Origin: Haladaptatus sp. DYF46
Lineage (GTDB): Archaea > Halobacteriota > Halobacteria > Halobacteriales > Haladaptataceae
Direction of reading: 5' to 3'
Assembly (NCBI RefSeq): GCF_021083305.1
Contig: NZ_JAJFAY010000006.1
Span: forward strand, 1 to 64,000
DNA: 64,000 nucleotides
The translations under genes and the position numbers were made by a program. Shown piece by piece: positions 51,131 to 60,236 of the stretch (positions within the stretch are counted from its first letter, which is position 1; each line of letters starts with the position of its first letter). A model generated the notes under the pieces. The model did no database searches. It worked only from the letters and a program-made list of their open reading frames with translations, and had not been told where the DNA came from.

Positions 51131-52350
51131 TCCCCACCCTCGACCATGTGTTCCTCGACGGCGTCCAAGTCGAGCGTCACGCCGAGGCCGGGTTCCTCGG
51201 GGATCTCCATTCGACCGTCCTGAATGAGGTCGTCCTCCTCCACGAGATCCTCCCACCAGCCGAGTTGGTAGGAGTGGTATTCGACCGCGAGGCTGTTGGG
51301 AATCGCCGCGGCGACCTGCGCGGATGCCATCGTCCCGATGGGCGAGGAGACGTTGTGCATCGCGACCGGGATGTAGTACATGTCCGCGAGGTCGGCGACC
51401 TTTCTCGTCTCGCGCATGCCGCCCACGCGGGGCAGGTCAGGCGCGACGATGTCCACGGCCTGCGGTTCGAGCAGCGTCCGCTGGCCGAACTTCCGGTAGA
51501 CGTTCTCGCCCACGGCGATGGGCGTCGTCGTCGATTCCGTGACTTTCCGCTGTACGTCGTGGTTCTCCGGCGGTATCGGGTCTTCGAGCCACCACACGTC
51601 GTACTCCTCGAGTTCGCGGGCGAGGCGTTTCGCGCTGCCGCTCGTGAACGACCAGTGGCAGTCGAACGCCACGTCCGCGCGGTCGCCGACGGCCTCCGTG
51701 ACGGCTTCGACGATTTCGACCTTGTGATCTATTTCCGGGCCGCGGAGGTGGCGGTTCGCGCGGTCCTTCTCGTGGCCCGACGGGACGTCGAGGTCGAACT
51801 TGATGGCGTCGTATCCCAATTCCTCGACGACGCGGACGCCTTCGTCCGCGCAGGCTTGCGGGTCGGCTTCGTCCTCGGTGTGGAGGTCACAGTAGACCCG
51901 AACTTCGTCGCGGTATTTCCCGCCGACGAGTTGGTAGGCGGGGAGTTCGACGAGTTTACCCGCGAGGTCGTGGAGGGCGATTTCGATGCCGGAGATGGCC
52001 GAGATGGTCTTTCCGGAAATGGAACCTTCGCCGGACATCTTCTGGACGAGGTGTTCGTAAAGTCGGTCGATGTCGAGCGGGTTTTCGCCGACGAGGAACG
52101 GCTTCATCCGCTCGATGATGGCCGTGTCGCCGCCGCCCCAGTAGGCCTCGCCGGTACCGACGACGCCGGCGTCGGTGTAGACGCGAACGAGAATCCACGG
52201 GTAGTTGCCGTCCACCATCGTCGTCTGAACGTCGGTTATCTCCGCATCGCGGACCCCGCCGCGACGGTTCGTGATGCCCATCGTTTCGGCGGAGAGGTCG
52301 CGCATCGTATACTCCGCGTTCGGGTCGCGGAGCTTCGCATGATCAACCAT
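51112..52350 (-). CDS. xacD: Xylonate/arabinoate dehydratase (enolase superfamily)
   Basis: A 412-residue enzyme matching the haloarchaeal pentonate dehydratase, which removes water from D-xylonate or L-arabinoate to give 2-keto-3-deoxypentonate. Catalytic residues: Lys in AIKFDLDVP (near 187), Asp/His in VAFDCHWSF (near 225), Glu in WLEDPIPPEN (near 252), Glu in VGENVYR (near 275), Asp in IVAPDLPRVGG (near 303) and His in VAMHNVSS (near 328). The opening VDHAKLRDPNAEYTMRDLSA is characteristic of this subgroup. Starts 65 bases after the xacA stop on the same strand; its last codons lie in the hairpin array. Confidence 0.9.
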   Translation of the reverse strand: MVDHAKLRDPNAEYTMRDLSAETMGITNRRGGVRDAEITDVQTTMVDGNYPWILVRVYTDAGVVGTGEAYWGGGDTAIIERMKPFLVGENPLDIDRLYEHLVQKMSGEGSISGKTISAISGIEIALHDLAGKLVELPAYQLVGGKYRDEVRVYCDLHTEDEADPQACADEGVRVVEELGYDAIKFDLDVPSGHEKDRANRHLRGPEIDHKVEIVEAVTEAVGDRADVAFDCHWSFTSGSAKRLARELEEYDVWWLEDPIPPENHDVQRKVTESTTTPIAVGENVYRKFGQRTLLEPQAVDIVAPDLPRVGGMRETRKVADLADMYYIPVAMHNVSSPIGTMASAQVAAAIPNSLAVEYHSYQLGWWEDLVEEDDLIQDGRMEIPEEPGLGVTLDLDAVEEHMVEGGELFGEE

Positions 52351-52415
52351 TGCATGCGAGGGTTCCTAGAGGTCGGTAGTAAAGGTTGCGAATCGGGAGA
52401 AGCCGTTCGGGTCGG

Positions 52416-53507
52416 TTACTCGACCGTGACCCGTGTTCCTGTGTGGGCGGCCTCGTAAATGGCGGCGAGCGTCCGCATGTCGACGAGCGCGTGGTCGCCG
52501 TCCGGCGTGGGTTCGACGCCGCGAATGACGCGGTCGGCGAAGTAATCGAACTCCTCGGTCATCTCGTCGCCGAACAGGTCGCGTCGGCCGTCGTCGATTT
52601 TCATCTCCCGCCCCTCCGCGCCCCGAAGCGTGAGCGTCTGCGGCGTCATGCCCAAAAAGGCAGGGTCGAGGCGCAGTTCGCCCTCGGTTCCGATGAGTTG
52701 GAAACCACCCGATAGGTTTGCGTTCTGGCTGACGGTACAGGCCGCGTACGTGCCGTCGTCGAACTGGAGCGAGAAGGTGGCGTGTTCATCGGGGACCTCG
52801 TCGAACGCGTCGTGTTCGGAGTGCATCTGTGCGGTCACGCTCACGGGGTCGGCGTCGAGGACGAACCGGGCGGTGTTCAGCGGATAGATTCCCAAGTCCA
52901 TCACCGTCGAACCGTAGCCGGCGAGGTCGGGATCGAGTCGCCACTGGTCGGGGTTGCCCGAGACGAAGTCGAGCATCTGCTGTTCCATGTGGCCGTGGAC
53001 GGCGACCGGGTCGCCGATGGCACCGTCGCGGACGAGTTCGCGCATCCGCCGGACCTGCGGATCGGTTTGCATCCGGTAGGCAACCATCAGCGGGATGTCT
53101 TCGGCGGCCGCGACGAGTTCCTCCGCCCGTTCGAGCGTGGCTTCCATCGGCTTTTCACAGAGGACGGCCTTTCCGTGGTCCGCCGCGGCGGACACGTACT
53201 GAAGGTGATACGCGTTCGGCGTGCAGACGTACACGGCGTCGTATTCGTCGGTCGCGCGACCGTCCACGAACTCTTCGTAGGTGATGGCGGCCGTGGCGGT
53301 CGGGATTTCGTCGGCGGCGTCTTCCGCCTTTTCGTGTGAACTGCTGACGGCGACGGTCGTCTGGCAGAACTTCGATTCCCGAATCGACGGGATGGCCTGT
53401 TCGCGCGTCCACCACCCGAGCCCCACGACGGCGAGGCGGAGGGTCCCCGCATCCAGTTCCTCCCAATCTCGCTGCCTGACGCCGTTTAGGTAGTCGTTGA
53501 CGGTCAT
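52416..53507 (-). CDS. xacA: D-xylose 1-dehydrogenase type Gfo/Idh/MocA oxidoreductase
   Basis: A 363-residue NAD(P)-dependent pentose dehydrogenase, the first step of oxidative pentose breakdown. It resembles the Haloferax xylose dehydrogenase: LRLAVVGLGWWTREQAIPSI (nucleotide loop, about 24-43), VYVCTPNAYHL near 95, LCEKPMEAT near 118, and MVAYRMQTDPQVRRMRELV followed by the VMDLGIYPLNTARFVL segment near 193. The frame is open far upstream, but ATG 53507 (MTVNDYLNG) is the family start. It heads the minus-strand xacA-xacD pair and is divergent from xacF. Confidence 0.87.
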   Translation of the reverse strand: MTVNDYLNGVRQRDWEELDAGTLRLAVVGLGWWTREQAIPSIRESKFCQTTVAVSSSHEKAEDAADEIPTATAAITYEEFVDGRATDEYDAVYVCTPNAYHLQYVSAAADHGKAVLCEKPMEATLERAEELVAAAEDIPLMVAYRMQTDPQVRRMRELVRDGAIGDPVAVHGHMEQQMLDFVSGNPDQWRLDPDLAGYGSTVMDLGIYPLNTARFVLDADPVSVTAQMHSEHDAFDEVPDEHATFSLQFDDGTYAACTVSQNANLSGGFQLIGTEGELRLDPAFLGMTPQTLTLRGAEGREMKIDDGRRDLFGDEMTEEFDYFADRVIRGVEPTPDGDHALVDMRTLAAIYEAAHTGTRVTVE

Positions 53508-53612
53508 AATCCGATGATTCGACCCGGTCGGCAAAAAGCTACTGATGGCGATAGTAAAAATTCGCGCCAAACCTTCGTCGGACCGTAAAAGTCGTATGGG
53601 AGAGGTGTGAAT

Positions 53613-53618
53613 AGGAGG
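53613..53618 (+). promoter_or_regulatory. Strong ribosome binding site before xacF
   Basis: AGGAGG, three bases before the second of two adjacent ATGs (53619 and 53622). It favours a led transcript and the ATG at 53622 or 53619 over the GTG at 53607. Confidence 0.5.
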
Positions 53619-53621
53619 ATG

Positions 53622-55070
53622 ATGTCGCACACGACGAAAAATTACGTCAACGGCGAGTGGACAGAAGCGGAGACGGGCGACACCATCGAGGTGGAGAACC
53701 CCGCAAACCCGAGCGAGGTCGCGGGACGCTATCAGTCGTCCAGTACGGCCGACGCGACGGATGCGGTCGAAGCCGCCGCGGCCGCTGCGAACGACTGGGC
53801 GTCCACACCGGGACCGGAGCGCGGGAAAATCCTCCGAGAGGCGGGAAGTCTGCTCGCGGAACGCAAAGAGGAACTCACGGACATGCTCGTCGCGGAGGAA
53901 GGCAAGGCCTACGCCGAAGCCAGTGGAGAGGTTCAACGGGCAATCGACATCTTCCACTACTTCGCCGGGAAGGCGGCCGACCTCGGCGGGACGATGAAGA
54001 GTCCGAGCGCGCCGAACCAGAACCTGTACACGGTCAAGGAACCGGTCGGCGTCGCTTCGCTCATCACGCCGTGGAACTATCCCATCGCCATCCCGGCGTG
54101 GAAGCTCGCGCCGGCACTCGCATCGGGGAACACGGTCGTTCTCAAGCCCGCATCGGCCGCACCCGGCGTCGCCATCGAACTCGCGCGAGCGCTGGACGAG
54201 GCGGGTCTGCCCGACGGCGTCCTGAACGTCGTCACCGGGTCGGGAAGCACCGTCGGCACCGAGTTCATCGAACACGACGCGGTGGACGCGGTGTCGTTCA
54301 CCGGGAGCAGCGAAGTCGGCGGAATGGTGTACGACCAAGCGACGGACGCCGGGAAGCGCGTCCAGACGGAACTCGGCGGCAAGAACCCGACGGTCGTCGC
54401 GTCCTCGGCGGACCCGGCGGAGGCGGCCGACATCGTCGCCAACGGCGGGTTCGGAACGACCGGCCAGTCGTGTACCGCGTGTTCCCGCGCCATCGTCCAC
54501 GAGGACGTGTACGACGAGTTCGTCGCCGAACTCGTGGACCGCGCCGAATCCATCGACATCGGACCGGGTGCCGATCACGAGATGGGACCGCAGGTCAGCG
54601 AGAGCGAACTCGAATCGACGCTCGATTACATCGGCATCGCCGAGGAGGAAGGCGCGACGCTCGCTGCGGGCGGCGGCACGCCCGACGGTGACGCGGTCGA
54701 ATCGGGCTACTTCGTCGAGCCGACCGTGTTCACCGACGTGGACTCCGAGATGCGAATCGCACAGGAGGAGGTCTTCGGGCCGGTCGTCGCCGTCATCAAG
54801 GTGAGCGATTTCGACGAGGGTCTCCACGTCGCGAACGACGTTCACTACGGCCTCTCGGCGAGCATCGTCACCGACGACCACACGGAAGCCAACCGCTTCA
54901 TCGACGAGGTGGAGGCGGGCGTCGTGAAGGTCAACGACAAGACGACGGGACTCGAACTGCACGTTCCCTTCGGCGGGTTCAAGCGCTCGTCCAGCGAGAC
55001 GTGGCGCGAACAGGGCGACGAGGGACTGGAGTTCTACACCATCGAGAAGACGGTGTACGACAGCTACTGA
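53622..55070 (+). CDS. xacF: 2-oxoglutarate semialdehyde dehydrogenase
   Basis: A 482-residue aldehyde dehydrogenase, expected to oxidise 2-oxoglutarate semialdehyde to 2-oxoglutarate as the last pentose-pathway step. Active-site Cys284 lies in GQSCTACS, the general base Glu250 in TELGGKNP, the cofactor motif in FTGSSEVGG (near 226-234), and Asn of PWNYPIAIP near 152. It is divergent from xacA across 114 bases, so the whole xac set could share a control region. The same product would end an oxidative uronate route, so it may serve both. Confidence 0.88.
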   Translation: MSHTTKNYVNGEWTEAETGDTIEVENPANPSEVAGRYQSSSTADATDAVEAAAAAANDWASTPGPERGKILREAGSLLAERKEELTDMLVAEEGKAYAEASGEVQRAIDIFHYFAGKAADLGGTMKSPSAPNQNLYTVKEPVGVASLITPWNYPIAIPAWKLAPALASGNTVVLKPASAAPGVAIELARALDEAGLPDGVLNVVTGSGSTVGTEFIEHDAVDAVSFTGSSEVGGMVYDQATDAGKRVQTELGGKNPTVVASSADPAEAADIVANGGFGTTGQSCTACSRAIVHEDVYDEFVAELVDRAESIDIGPGADHEMGPQVSESELESTLDYIGIAEEEGATLAAGGGTPDGDAVESGYFVEPTVFTDVDSEMRIAQEEVFGPVVAVIKVSDFDEGLHVANDVHYGLSASIVTDDHTEANRFIDEVEAGVVKVNDKTTGLELHVPFGGFKRSSSETWREQGDEGLEFYTIEKTVYDSY

Positions 55071-55544
55071 GGAACCACTCGGTACCGCCGTTCGGTTCGT
55101 CCTTTTTCGGCGTGACGTTTGTTCCCTCGATTCGGTTCCGGTCGTCGGAATCTGTCCGTCCATGGGGTCGGTCTCGTCGAGATACCCGACGAAGCCGGTG
55201 ACGTGTTTGCACTTCGCGTCGGATGTATCGGCTCATGACGTTTCGACTGCCGAATCGGGGAATTGGCGGTAGATATCGGCGCGGCATCGTCCGAGAAATG
55301 AGTTTGGATGCCGTATTGGCGGGAATCGATGGCGAACGCCGTGGGCGTTCCCGGCTTCCCGAACTGGCGGAACGACCTCCAGTTCGGTGACGGCTCGAAT
55401 CACACCTGTTCCGTCGTGCGTTTAGGCGGTACCGTTGTCGTGGACTACTCCATCGTTGCCGAGGGAAGCGAGTAACCGAGCGCGGAAATACCGCGATACC
55501 TCCCGTCCAAACCATTAAGAGATGTGATTGTGAGAGATCAACTG
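55071..55544. other. Intergenic region, 474 bases, with possible gene debris
   Basis: No intact gene. Short frames with some coding character occur in succession in different phases: a frame reading VGLVEIPDEAGDVFALRVGC (about 55164-55223) and a 48-residue frame at 55329-55475. This looks like a decayed gene, but no family was recognised. The promoter of the GH3 gene (CCATTAAGAG, 55512) is at the right end. Confidence 0.35.
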
Positions 55545-57875
55545 ATGCAAACTGAATCGGATCGTGGAGAGCCTCGTATCGCCGACGAAGGGCGAGTAGA
55601 AGAGCTCCTCGAAGAGATGACGATAACGGAAAAGGTCGCACAACTGGGGTCGGTGAACGCGAACAAACTGCTCGACGACGATGGAAGCCTCGACCGGGAG
55701 GCAGTGGAAAAACTCCTCGAAAACGGAATCGGTCACCTGACGAGACTCGGCGGGGAAGGAAGCCTTCCACCACGGGAAGCCGCGAAACGGACGAACGAAC
55801 TCCAGGACTATCTCGGGAACGAGACTCGACTCGGCATCCCCGCGATTCCCCACGAGGAGTGTCTGAGCGGCTATATGGGACCGAGCGGAACGACGTTCCC
55901 GCAGATGATCGGCGTCGCGAGTACGTGGTCGCCGGACCTCGTCGCGGAGATAACGGACACCATCCGCGGTCAGTTGGAAGCGATCGGGACGACGCACGCG
56001 CTCTCGCCGGTGCTCGACATCGCTCGGGACCTTCGGTGGGGTCGCGTCGAGGAAACGTTCGGCGAGGATCCGTATCTCGTCGCAGCGATGGCCCGTGGAT
56101 ACGTAAACGGTTTGCAGGGTGATGGCGACGGCATCTCCGCAACGCTCAAGCACTTTGCCGGTCACGGCGCCGGCGAGGGCGGGAAAAACCGCAGTTCGGT
56201 CAACGTCGGACGCCGGGAACTTCGGGAGACCCACTTGTTCCCGTTCGAGGCAGTCATCAAAACGGCCGACGCCGAGTCCGTAATGAACGCCTACCACGAC
56301 ATCGACGGCATCCCGTGTGCGAGCGACGAGTGGTTGCTGACGGACGTTCTCCGTGGCGAGTGGGGATTCGACGGGACGGTGGTTTCGGACTACTACAGCG
56401 TCGAATTCCTGCAAAGCGAGCACGGCGTCGCGGCATCGAAGCAAGCGGCGGGGGTGATGGCCGTCGAGGCCGGTCTCGACGTCGAACTCCCATACACGGA
56501 CTGCTACGGAGACCATCTCGTGAACGCCGTCGAAGATGGAAACGTGGCCGAAGCGACGGTGGATACGGCGGTTCGTCGGGTCCTCCGTGCGAAGGCCGAG
56601 AAGGGACTCCTTGACGAACCGACCGTCGACGTCGACGCCGCTGACGCTCCGTTCAACACCGAGAGCGCGAGAGAACTCACTACCCGCGCCGCCCGCGAAT
56701 CGATGACCCTCCTGAAGAACGAGGACGATTTTCTCCCCTTCGACGGGGAGGAACTGAACGCCGTGGCCGTCGTCGGTCCGAAAGCCGACAACGCACAGGA
56801 ACTCATGGGCGATTACGCGTATCCGGCCCACTATCCCACGGAGGAAGTCGACTTCGATGCCACGACCCCACTCGACGCCATCGAAGCGCGCGGCGAGCAC
56901 GCCGGGTTCGATGTTCGATACGAGCAGGGGTGTACGACGACCGGATCCTCGACCGAAAACTTCGATTCGGCTGCCGAGGCGGCCGAAGACGCCGACGTCG
57001 CCATCACGTTCGTCGGCGCGCGCTCCGCCGTCGATTTCTCCGACATCGACGAGAAGCAAGCCGACCTCCCGAGCGTTCCCACCAGCGGCGAAGGTTGTGA
57101 CGTGGTCGACTTGGACCTCCCCGGCGTCCAGCAGGAACTCGTGGAACGCGTCCACGAGACCGGAACGCCGTTGGTCGTCGTCGTCGTGAGCGGGAAACCC
57201 CACTCCGTCGAGTGGATCGTAGAGGAAGCGCCCGCGCTCCTCTACGCGTGGCTTCCGGGCGAACGCGGGGGTGAAGGAATCGCCGAAGTGTTGTTCGGCG
57301 AACACAATCCCGGCGGCCGCCTCCCCGTCTCCATCCCGCGGTCGGTCGGCCAACTGCCGGTTTATTACAACCGAAAACCCAACACCGCGAACGAAGAGCA
57401 CGTCTACACGGCGAGCACACCCCTGTACCCGTTCGGCCACGGTCTGAGCTACACCGACTTCGAATACGGCGACCTATCGCTATCGACCGACTCGCTCGCT
57501 CCGTCCGGGCGGGTGAGCGCCGAAGTCACGGTCAGCAACTCGGGCGACCGCGACGGACACGAAGTCGTCCAGCTGTACGCGAGCGCGAAGTCCCCGAGTC
57601 AAGCACGACCGGTTCAAGAACTGGTCGGGTTCGAGCGGATATCTCTCGTCGCTGGCGAATCGAAACGCGTCACCTTCGAAATCGACGCGTCACAACTCGC
57701 GTTCCACGACCGGGACATGAATCTCGCCGTCGAGCGAGGTCCCTACGAACTCCGCGTCGGTCGGTCGGCGAGCGATATCGTCTCCACGGCGGCGTTCGAT
57801 GTTCCGACGACGAAAGAAGTACCGGCGACCGGCCGATCGTACTTCACGACGACACGAGTCGAAACCGTGGAGTAA
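55545..57875 (+). CDS. Glycoside hydrolase family 3 (beta-xylosidase/beta-glucosidase type)
   Basis: A 776-residue cytoplasmic GH3 enzyme, full length with three domains: TIM barrel (about 1-340) with nucleophile Asp282 in VVSDYYS and KHF/RDLRWGR substrate motifs, alpha/beta sandwich (about 370-620), and a C-terminal fibronectin-III-like domain (about 655-765; PLYPFGHGLSYTDFEY precedes it). It has no signal peptide, so it cleaves imported oligosaccharides. The HEECLSGY segment resembles xylosidases, and the adjacent xac cluster supports release of xylose or arabinose. ATG 55545 (MQTESDRG) fits a CCATTAAG box 30 bases upstream better than the GTG at 55524. Confidence 0.88.
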   Translation: MQTESDRGEPRIADEGRVEELLEEMTITEKVAQLGSVNANKLLDDDGSLDREAVEKLLENGIGHLTRLGGEGSLPPREAAKRTNELQDYLGNETRLGIPAIPHEECLSGYMGPSGTTFPQMIGVASTWSPDLVAEITDTIRGQLEAIGTTHALSPVLDIARDLRWGRVEETFGEDPYLVAAMARGYVNGLQGDGDGISATLKHFAGHGAGEGGKNRSSVNVGRRELRETHLFPFEAVIKTADAESVMNAYHDIDGIPCASDEWLLTDVLRGEWGFDGTVVSDYYSVEFLQSEHGVAASKQAAGVMAVEAGLDVELPYTDCYGDHLVNAVEDGNVAEATVDTAVRRVLRAKAEKGLLDEPTVDVDAADAPFNTESARELTTRAARESMTLLKNEDDFLPFDGEELNAVAVVGPKADNAQELMGDYAYPAHYPTEEVDFDATTPLDAIEARGEHAGFDVRYEQGCTTTGSSTENFDSAAEAAEDADVAITFVGARSAVDFSDIDEKQADLPSVPTSGEGCDVVDLDLPGVQQELVERVHETGTPLVVVVVSGKPHSVEWIVEEAPALLYAWLPGERGGEGIAEVLFGEHNPGGRLPVSIPRSVGQLPVYYNRKPNTANEEHVYTASTPLYPFGHGLSYTDFEYGDLSLSTDSLAPSGRVSAEVTVSNSGDRDGHEVVQLYASAKSPSQARPVQELVGFERISLVAGESKRVTFEIDASQLAFHDRDMNLAVERGPYELRVGRSASDIVSTAAFDVPTTKEVPATGRSYFTTTRVETVE

Positions 57876-58018
57876 CACGGTATATCGTTTCGAAACGGAT
57901 GTTTGAATCCCCGTTCTGATATCCAGAATACCTATGCCGTATGAACGTGCGTGTTACGTTGGTACGGATGCAAAACGCCGAGTGCGAACCACCGAAAAGC
58001 GTCGCCCATCGGCGCACC

Positions 58019-58987
58019 TCAGGCCCAGTACGCGTCACCGGGGTTCGTTTCGAACACCGCCCGTTCGAGCACGTCGATGGCCTTCTCCAGCCCTTCCGTC
58101 GCGGACGTGAGTGAATCCTCGTGCTCGATGGAGAGCGCGCCGTCGTAGCCGACCATGCGAAGGGTCGAGACGATATCCTTCCAGAACGCCTCGCCGTGAC
58201 CGTACCCGATGGACCGGAATATCCACGAGCGGTCTATTTCGTCGGTGTACGGCGTCGTGTCGAGCACGCCCTTTTCGCGGGCGTTCGCGTCGTACACCTT
58301 GGTGTCCTTGGCGTGGAAATGGTGGATAGCGTCCCGCTCGCCGAGCAGTCGAATCGAGTCGGTGATGTCGATTCCCTGCCAGAACAGGTGGGACGGGTCG
58401 AAGTTCGCGCCGATACGGTCGCCGGTAGCCTCGCGGAGTTCGAGCATCCCGCGCGGTTCGTAGACGAGCATGTTCGGGTGCATCTCGATGGCGACGTCCA
58501 CGCCGTGATCGTCGGCGAACGCTTCGAGTTCCCGCCAGTAGGGGATGGCAACTTCCTCCCACTGATACTGGTGGGCTTCGCGATGTTCGTCGGGCCAGGG
58601 CGCGGTGATCCAGTTCGGAACCGAATCGTTCGGCCCTCCGGCGGGGAGCCCCGAGAACGTCGTTACGGCGTCCACGTCGAGTTGGCTCGCGAGGCGAATC
58701 GCCTCGCGGAGCTCCTCGTCCGCTTCGGCCGCGCGGTCCTCGACGGGATGGAGCGGGTTGTTGTGTGTCGCCAGCGCCGAAACGTACAGATCGTTTTCGT
58801 TGAGAAGTGTCCGTAGGTCGGACTGGGATTCTTCGTCGTCCAAGTACTCGTCCCTCGGAAGATGCGCGTCGCCGACGAACCCGCCGCAAGCGAGTTCGAC
58901 CGCCCCGACACCGAGATCGGAGAGGTACGTGAACGTGTCCGCTATCGATTCTTCCGCTAATGCGACTGTGAGGACTCCGACATCCAT
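58019..58987 (-). CDS. Sugar phosphate isomerase/epimerase-like TIM-barrel protein
   Basis: A 322-residue xylose-isomerase-like protein. Metal-site residues: Glu/His in VAIEMHPNMLVYEP (near 165), Asp/His in ANFDPSHLFWQG (near 195), His in HHFHAKDTKVYD (near 225) and Glu in LSIEHEDS (near 288). The long C-terminal FRSIGYGHGEAFWKDIV segment is common in the subgroup found beside inositol- and keto-sugar dehydrogenases. Divergent across 133 bases from a Gfo/Idh/MocA gene. Substrate unknown. Confidence 0.82.
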   Translation of the reverse strand: MDVGVLTVALAEESIADTFTYLSDLGVGAVELACGGFVGDAHLPRDEYLDDEESQSDLRTLLNENDLYVSALATHNNPLHPVEDRAAEADEELREAIRLASQLDVDAVTTFSGLPAGGPNDSVPNWITAPWPDEHREAHQYQWEEVAIPYWRELEAFADDHGVDVAIEMHPNMLVYEPRGMLELREATGDRIGANFDPSHLFWQGIDITDSIRLLGERDAIHHFHAKDTKVYDANAREKGVLDTTPYTDEIDRSWIFRSIGYGHGEAFWKDIVSTLRMVGYDGALSIEHEDSLTSATEGLEKAIDVLERAVFETNPGDAYWA

Positions 58988-59120
58988 GGTTGGTAGTCAC
59001 ACGCTCGATTCATATACGTTGCGCCGTCAGCACTCCGGAACGTCATCGAAGGGACATAAGTTACCAAATCACAAACTTTATTGTGGAATTCGAATAACCT
59101 CCGTACGTGATTCAGAGGCA

Positions 59121-60233
59121 ATGAAAGCAGTAACTAGCGCCTTCGTCGGAACCGGACCGGACCCCGAGACACAGAACAACCAAGGATTCGCGATGGCGTA
59201 CCGTCACGCCGCGGCCTACGACTACGCGGGAGCGGAGTTGGTCGCCTGTGCCGATATCGTCGAACCCAACGCGAAAGCGTTCGCCGACTACTGGGGTATC
59301 GAAGCGGACGGTGTATTCGAGGAGTACCTCGACATGGTCACCGCGGTCGAACCCGACATCGTCAGCGTCTGTACGCCCCCGCCGACGCACGCCGACATCG
59401 TGACCGACATCGCGCGGAGCAACGCGGTGCAGGCGATACACTGCGAGAAACCCATGGACAGGACGTGGTCGAACGTCGAACGGATGGTCGAGGTATGTGA
59501 CGAGGAGGGCGTCAAATTGACGTTCAATCACCAACGCCGCTTTGGCCGAGGATATCGAAGGGCCAAGGAATTGCTCGACGCCGGCGAAATCGGAGACCTC
59601 CAGCGGGTTGAGTGTGCGGCTCCCAACATCTACGACTACGGGTCCCACTCGGTAGACCTCTGTAACTACTTCAACGACGAGGGAAGGGCCGAGTGGGTCA
59701 TCTCCCAGCTCGACTACCGGGACGAAGACCTGTGGTTCGGCGCCCACAACGAGAACCAGACGCTCGCCTCTTGGAGATACGAGAACGACGTCTACGGACT
59801 CGCGACGACCGGAATCGGAGCGGATCTGGTCAACTGTCACAACCGCCTAGTGGGCAGCGAGGGCACCATCGAAATCGGACACGGCTTCCCGAACAACGAA
59901 ACCGAGGACCAGATCCTCCGCATCAAGCGCGACGGGGACGACGGGTGGGAACACGTCGACTGTGACGGCGAGGGCCTCCACGGCCTCGATTCCCGGGAGT
60001 TCGGTCGGGTCTTCATCGACCGTGCGATAGCCGACGTCGTCCAAGCGGTCGAGAACGATTCCACCTCCGAACTGAACGCGGAGAACGCGCTCAAGGCGAC
60101 GGAAATCATCTTCGGCGCGTGGGAATCGTCACGACGACACGGCCGCGTCGAGTTGCCGCTCGACATCGAAGACAACCCCCTCGATGCGCTGATCGAAGAC
60201 GGGACGCTCACTCCGGAACCGGCCGAGGAGTGA
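59121..60233 (+). CDS. Gfo/Idh/MocA family oxidoreductase
   Basis: A 370-residue dehydrogenase with an N-terminal nucleotide domain that starts SAFVGTGPDPETQNNQG, where the glycine loop is unusual and longer than normal. The EKP motif is in HCEKPMDRTW (near 110), and the substrate domain contains APNIYDYGSHSVDLCNYF near 180 with the likely catalytic His. ATG 59121 (MKAVTSAF) is chosen; upstream frame is a shadow. Only 3 bases separate it from the isomerase gene that follows, so they form an operon and probably act on consecutive intermediates. Confidence 0.84.
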   Translation: MKAVTSAFVGTGPDPETQNNQGFAMAYRHAAAYDYAGAELVACADIVEPNAKAFADYWGIEADGVFEEYLDMVTAVEPDIVSVCTPPPTHADIVTDIARSNAVQAIHCEKPMDRTWSNVERMVEVCDEEGVKLTFNHQRRFGRGYRRAKELLDAGEIGDLQRVECAAPNIYDYGSHSVDLCNYFNDEGRAEWVISQLDYRDEDLWFGAHNENQTLASWRYENDVYGLATTGIGADLVNCHNRLVGSEGTIEIGHGFPNNETEDQILRIKRDGDDGWEHVDCDGEGLHGLDSREFGRVFIDRAIADVVQAVENDSTSELNAENALKATEIIFGAWESSRRHGRVELPLDIEDNPLDALIEDGTLTPEPAEE

Positions 60234-60236
60234 CCG

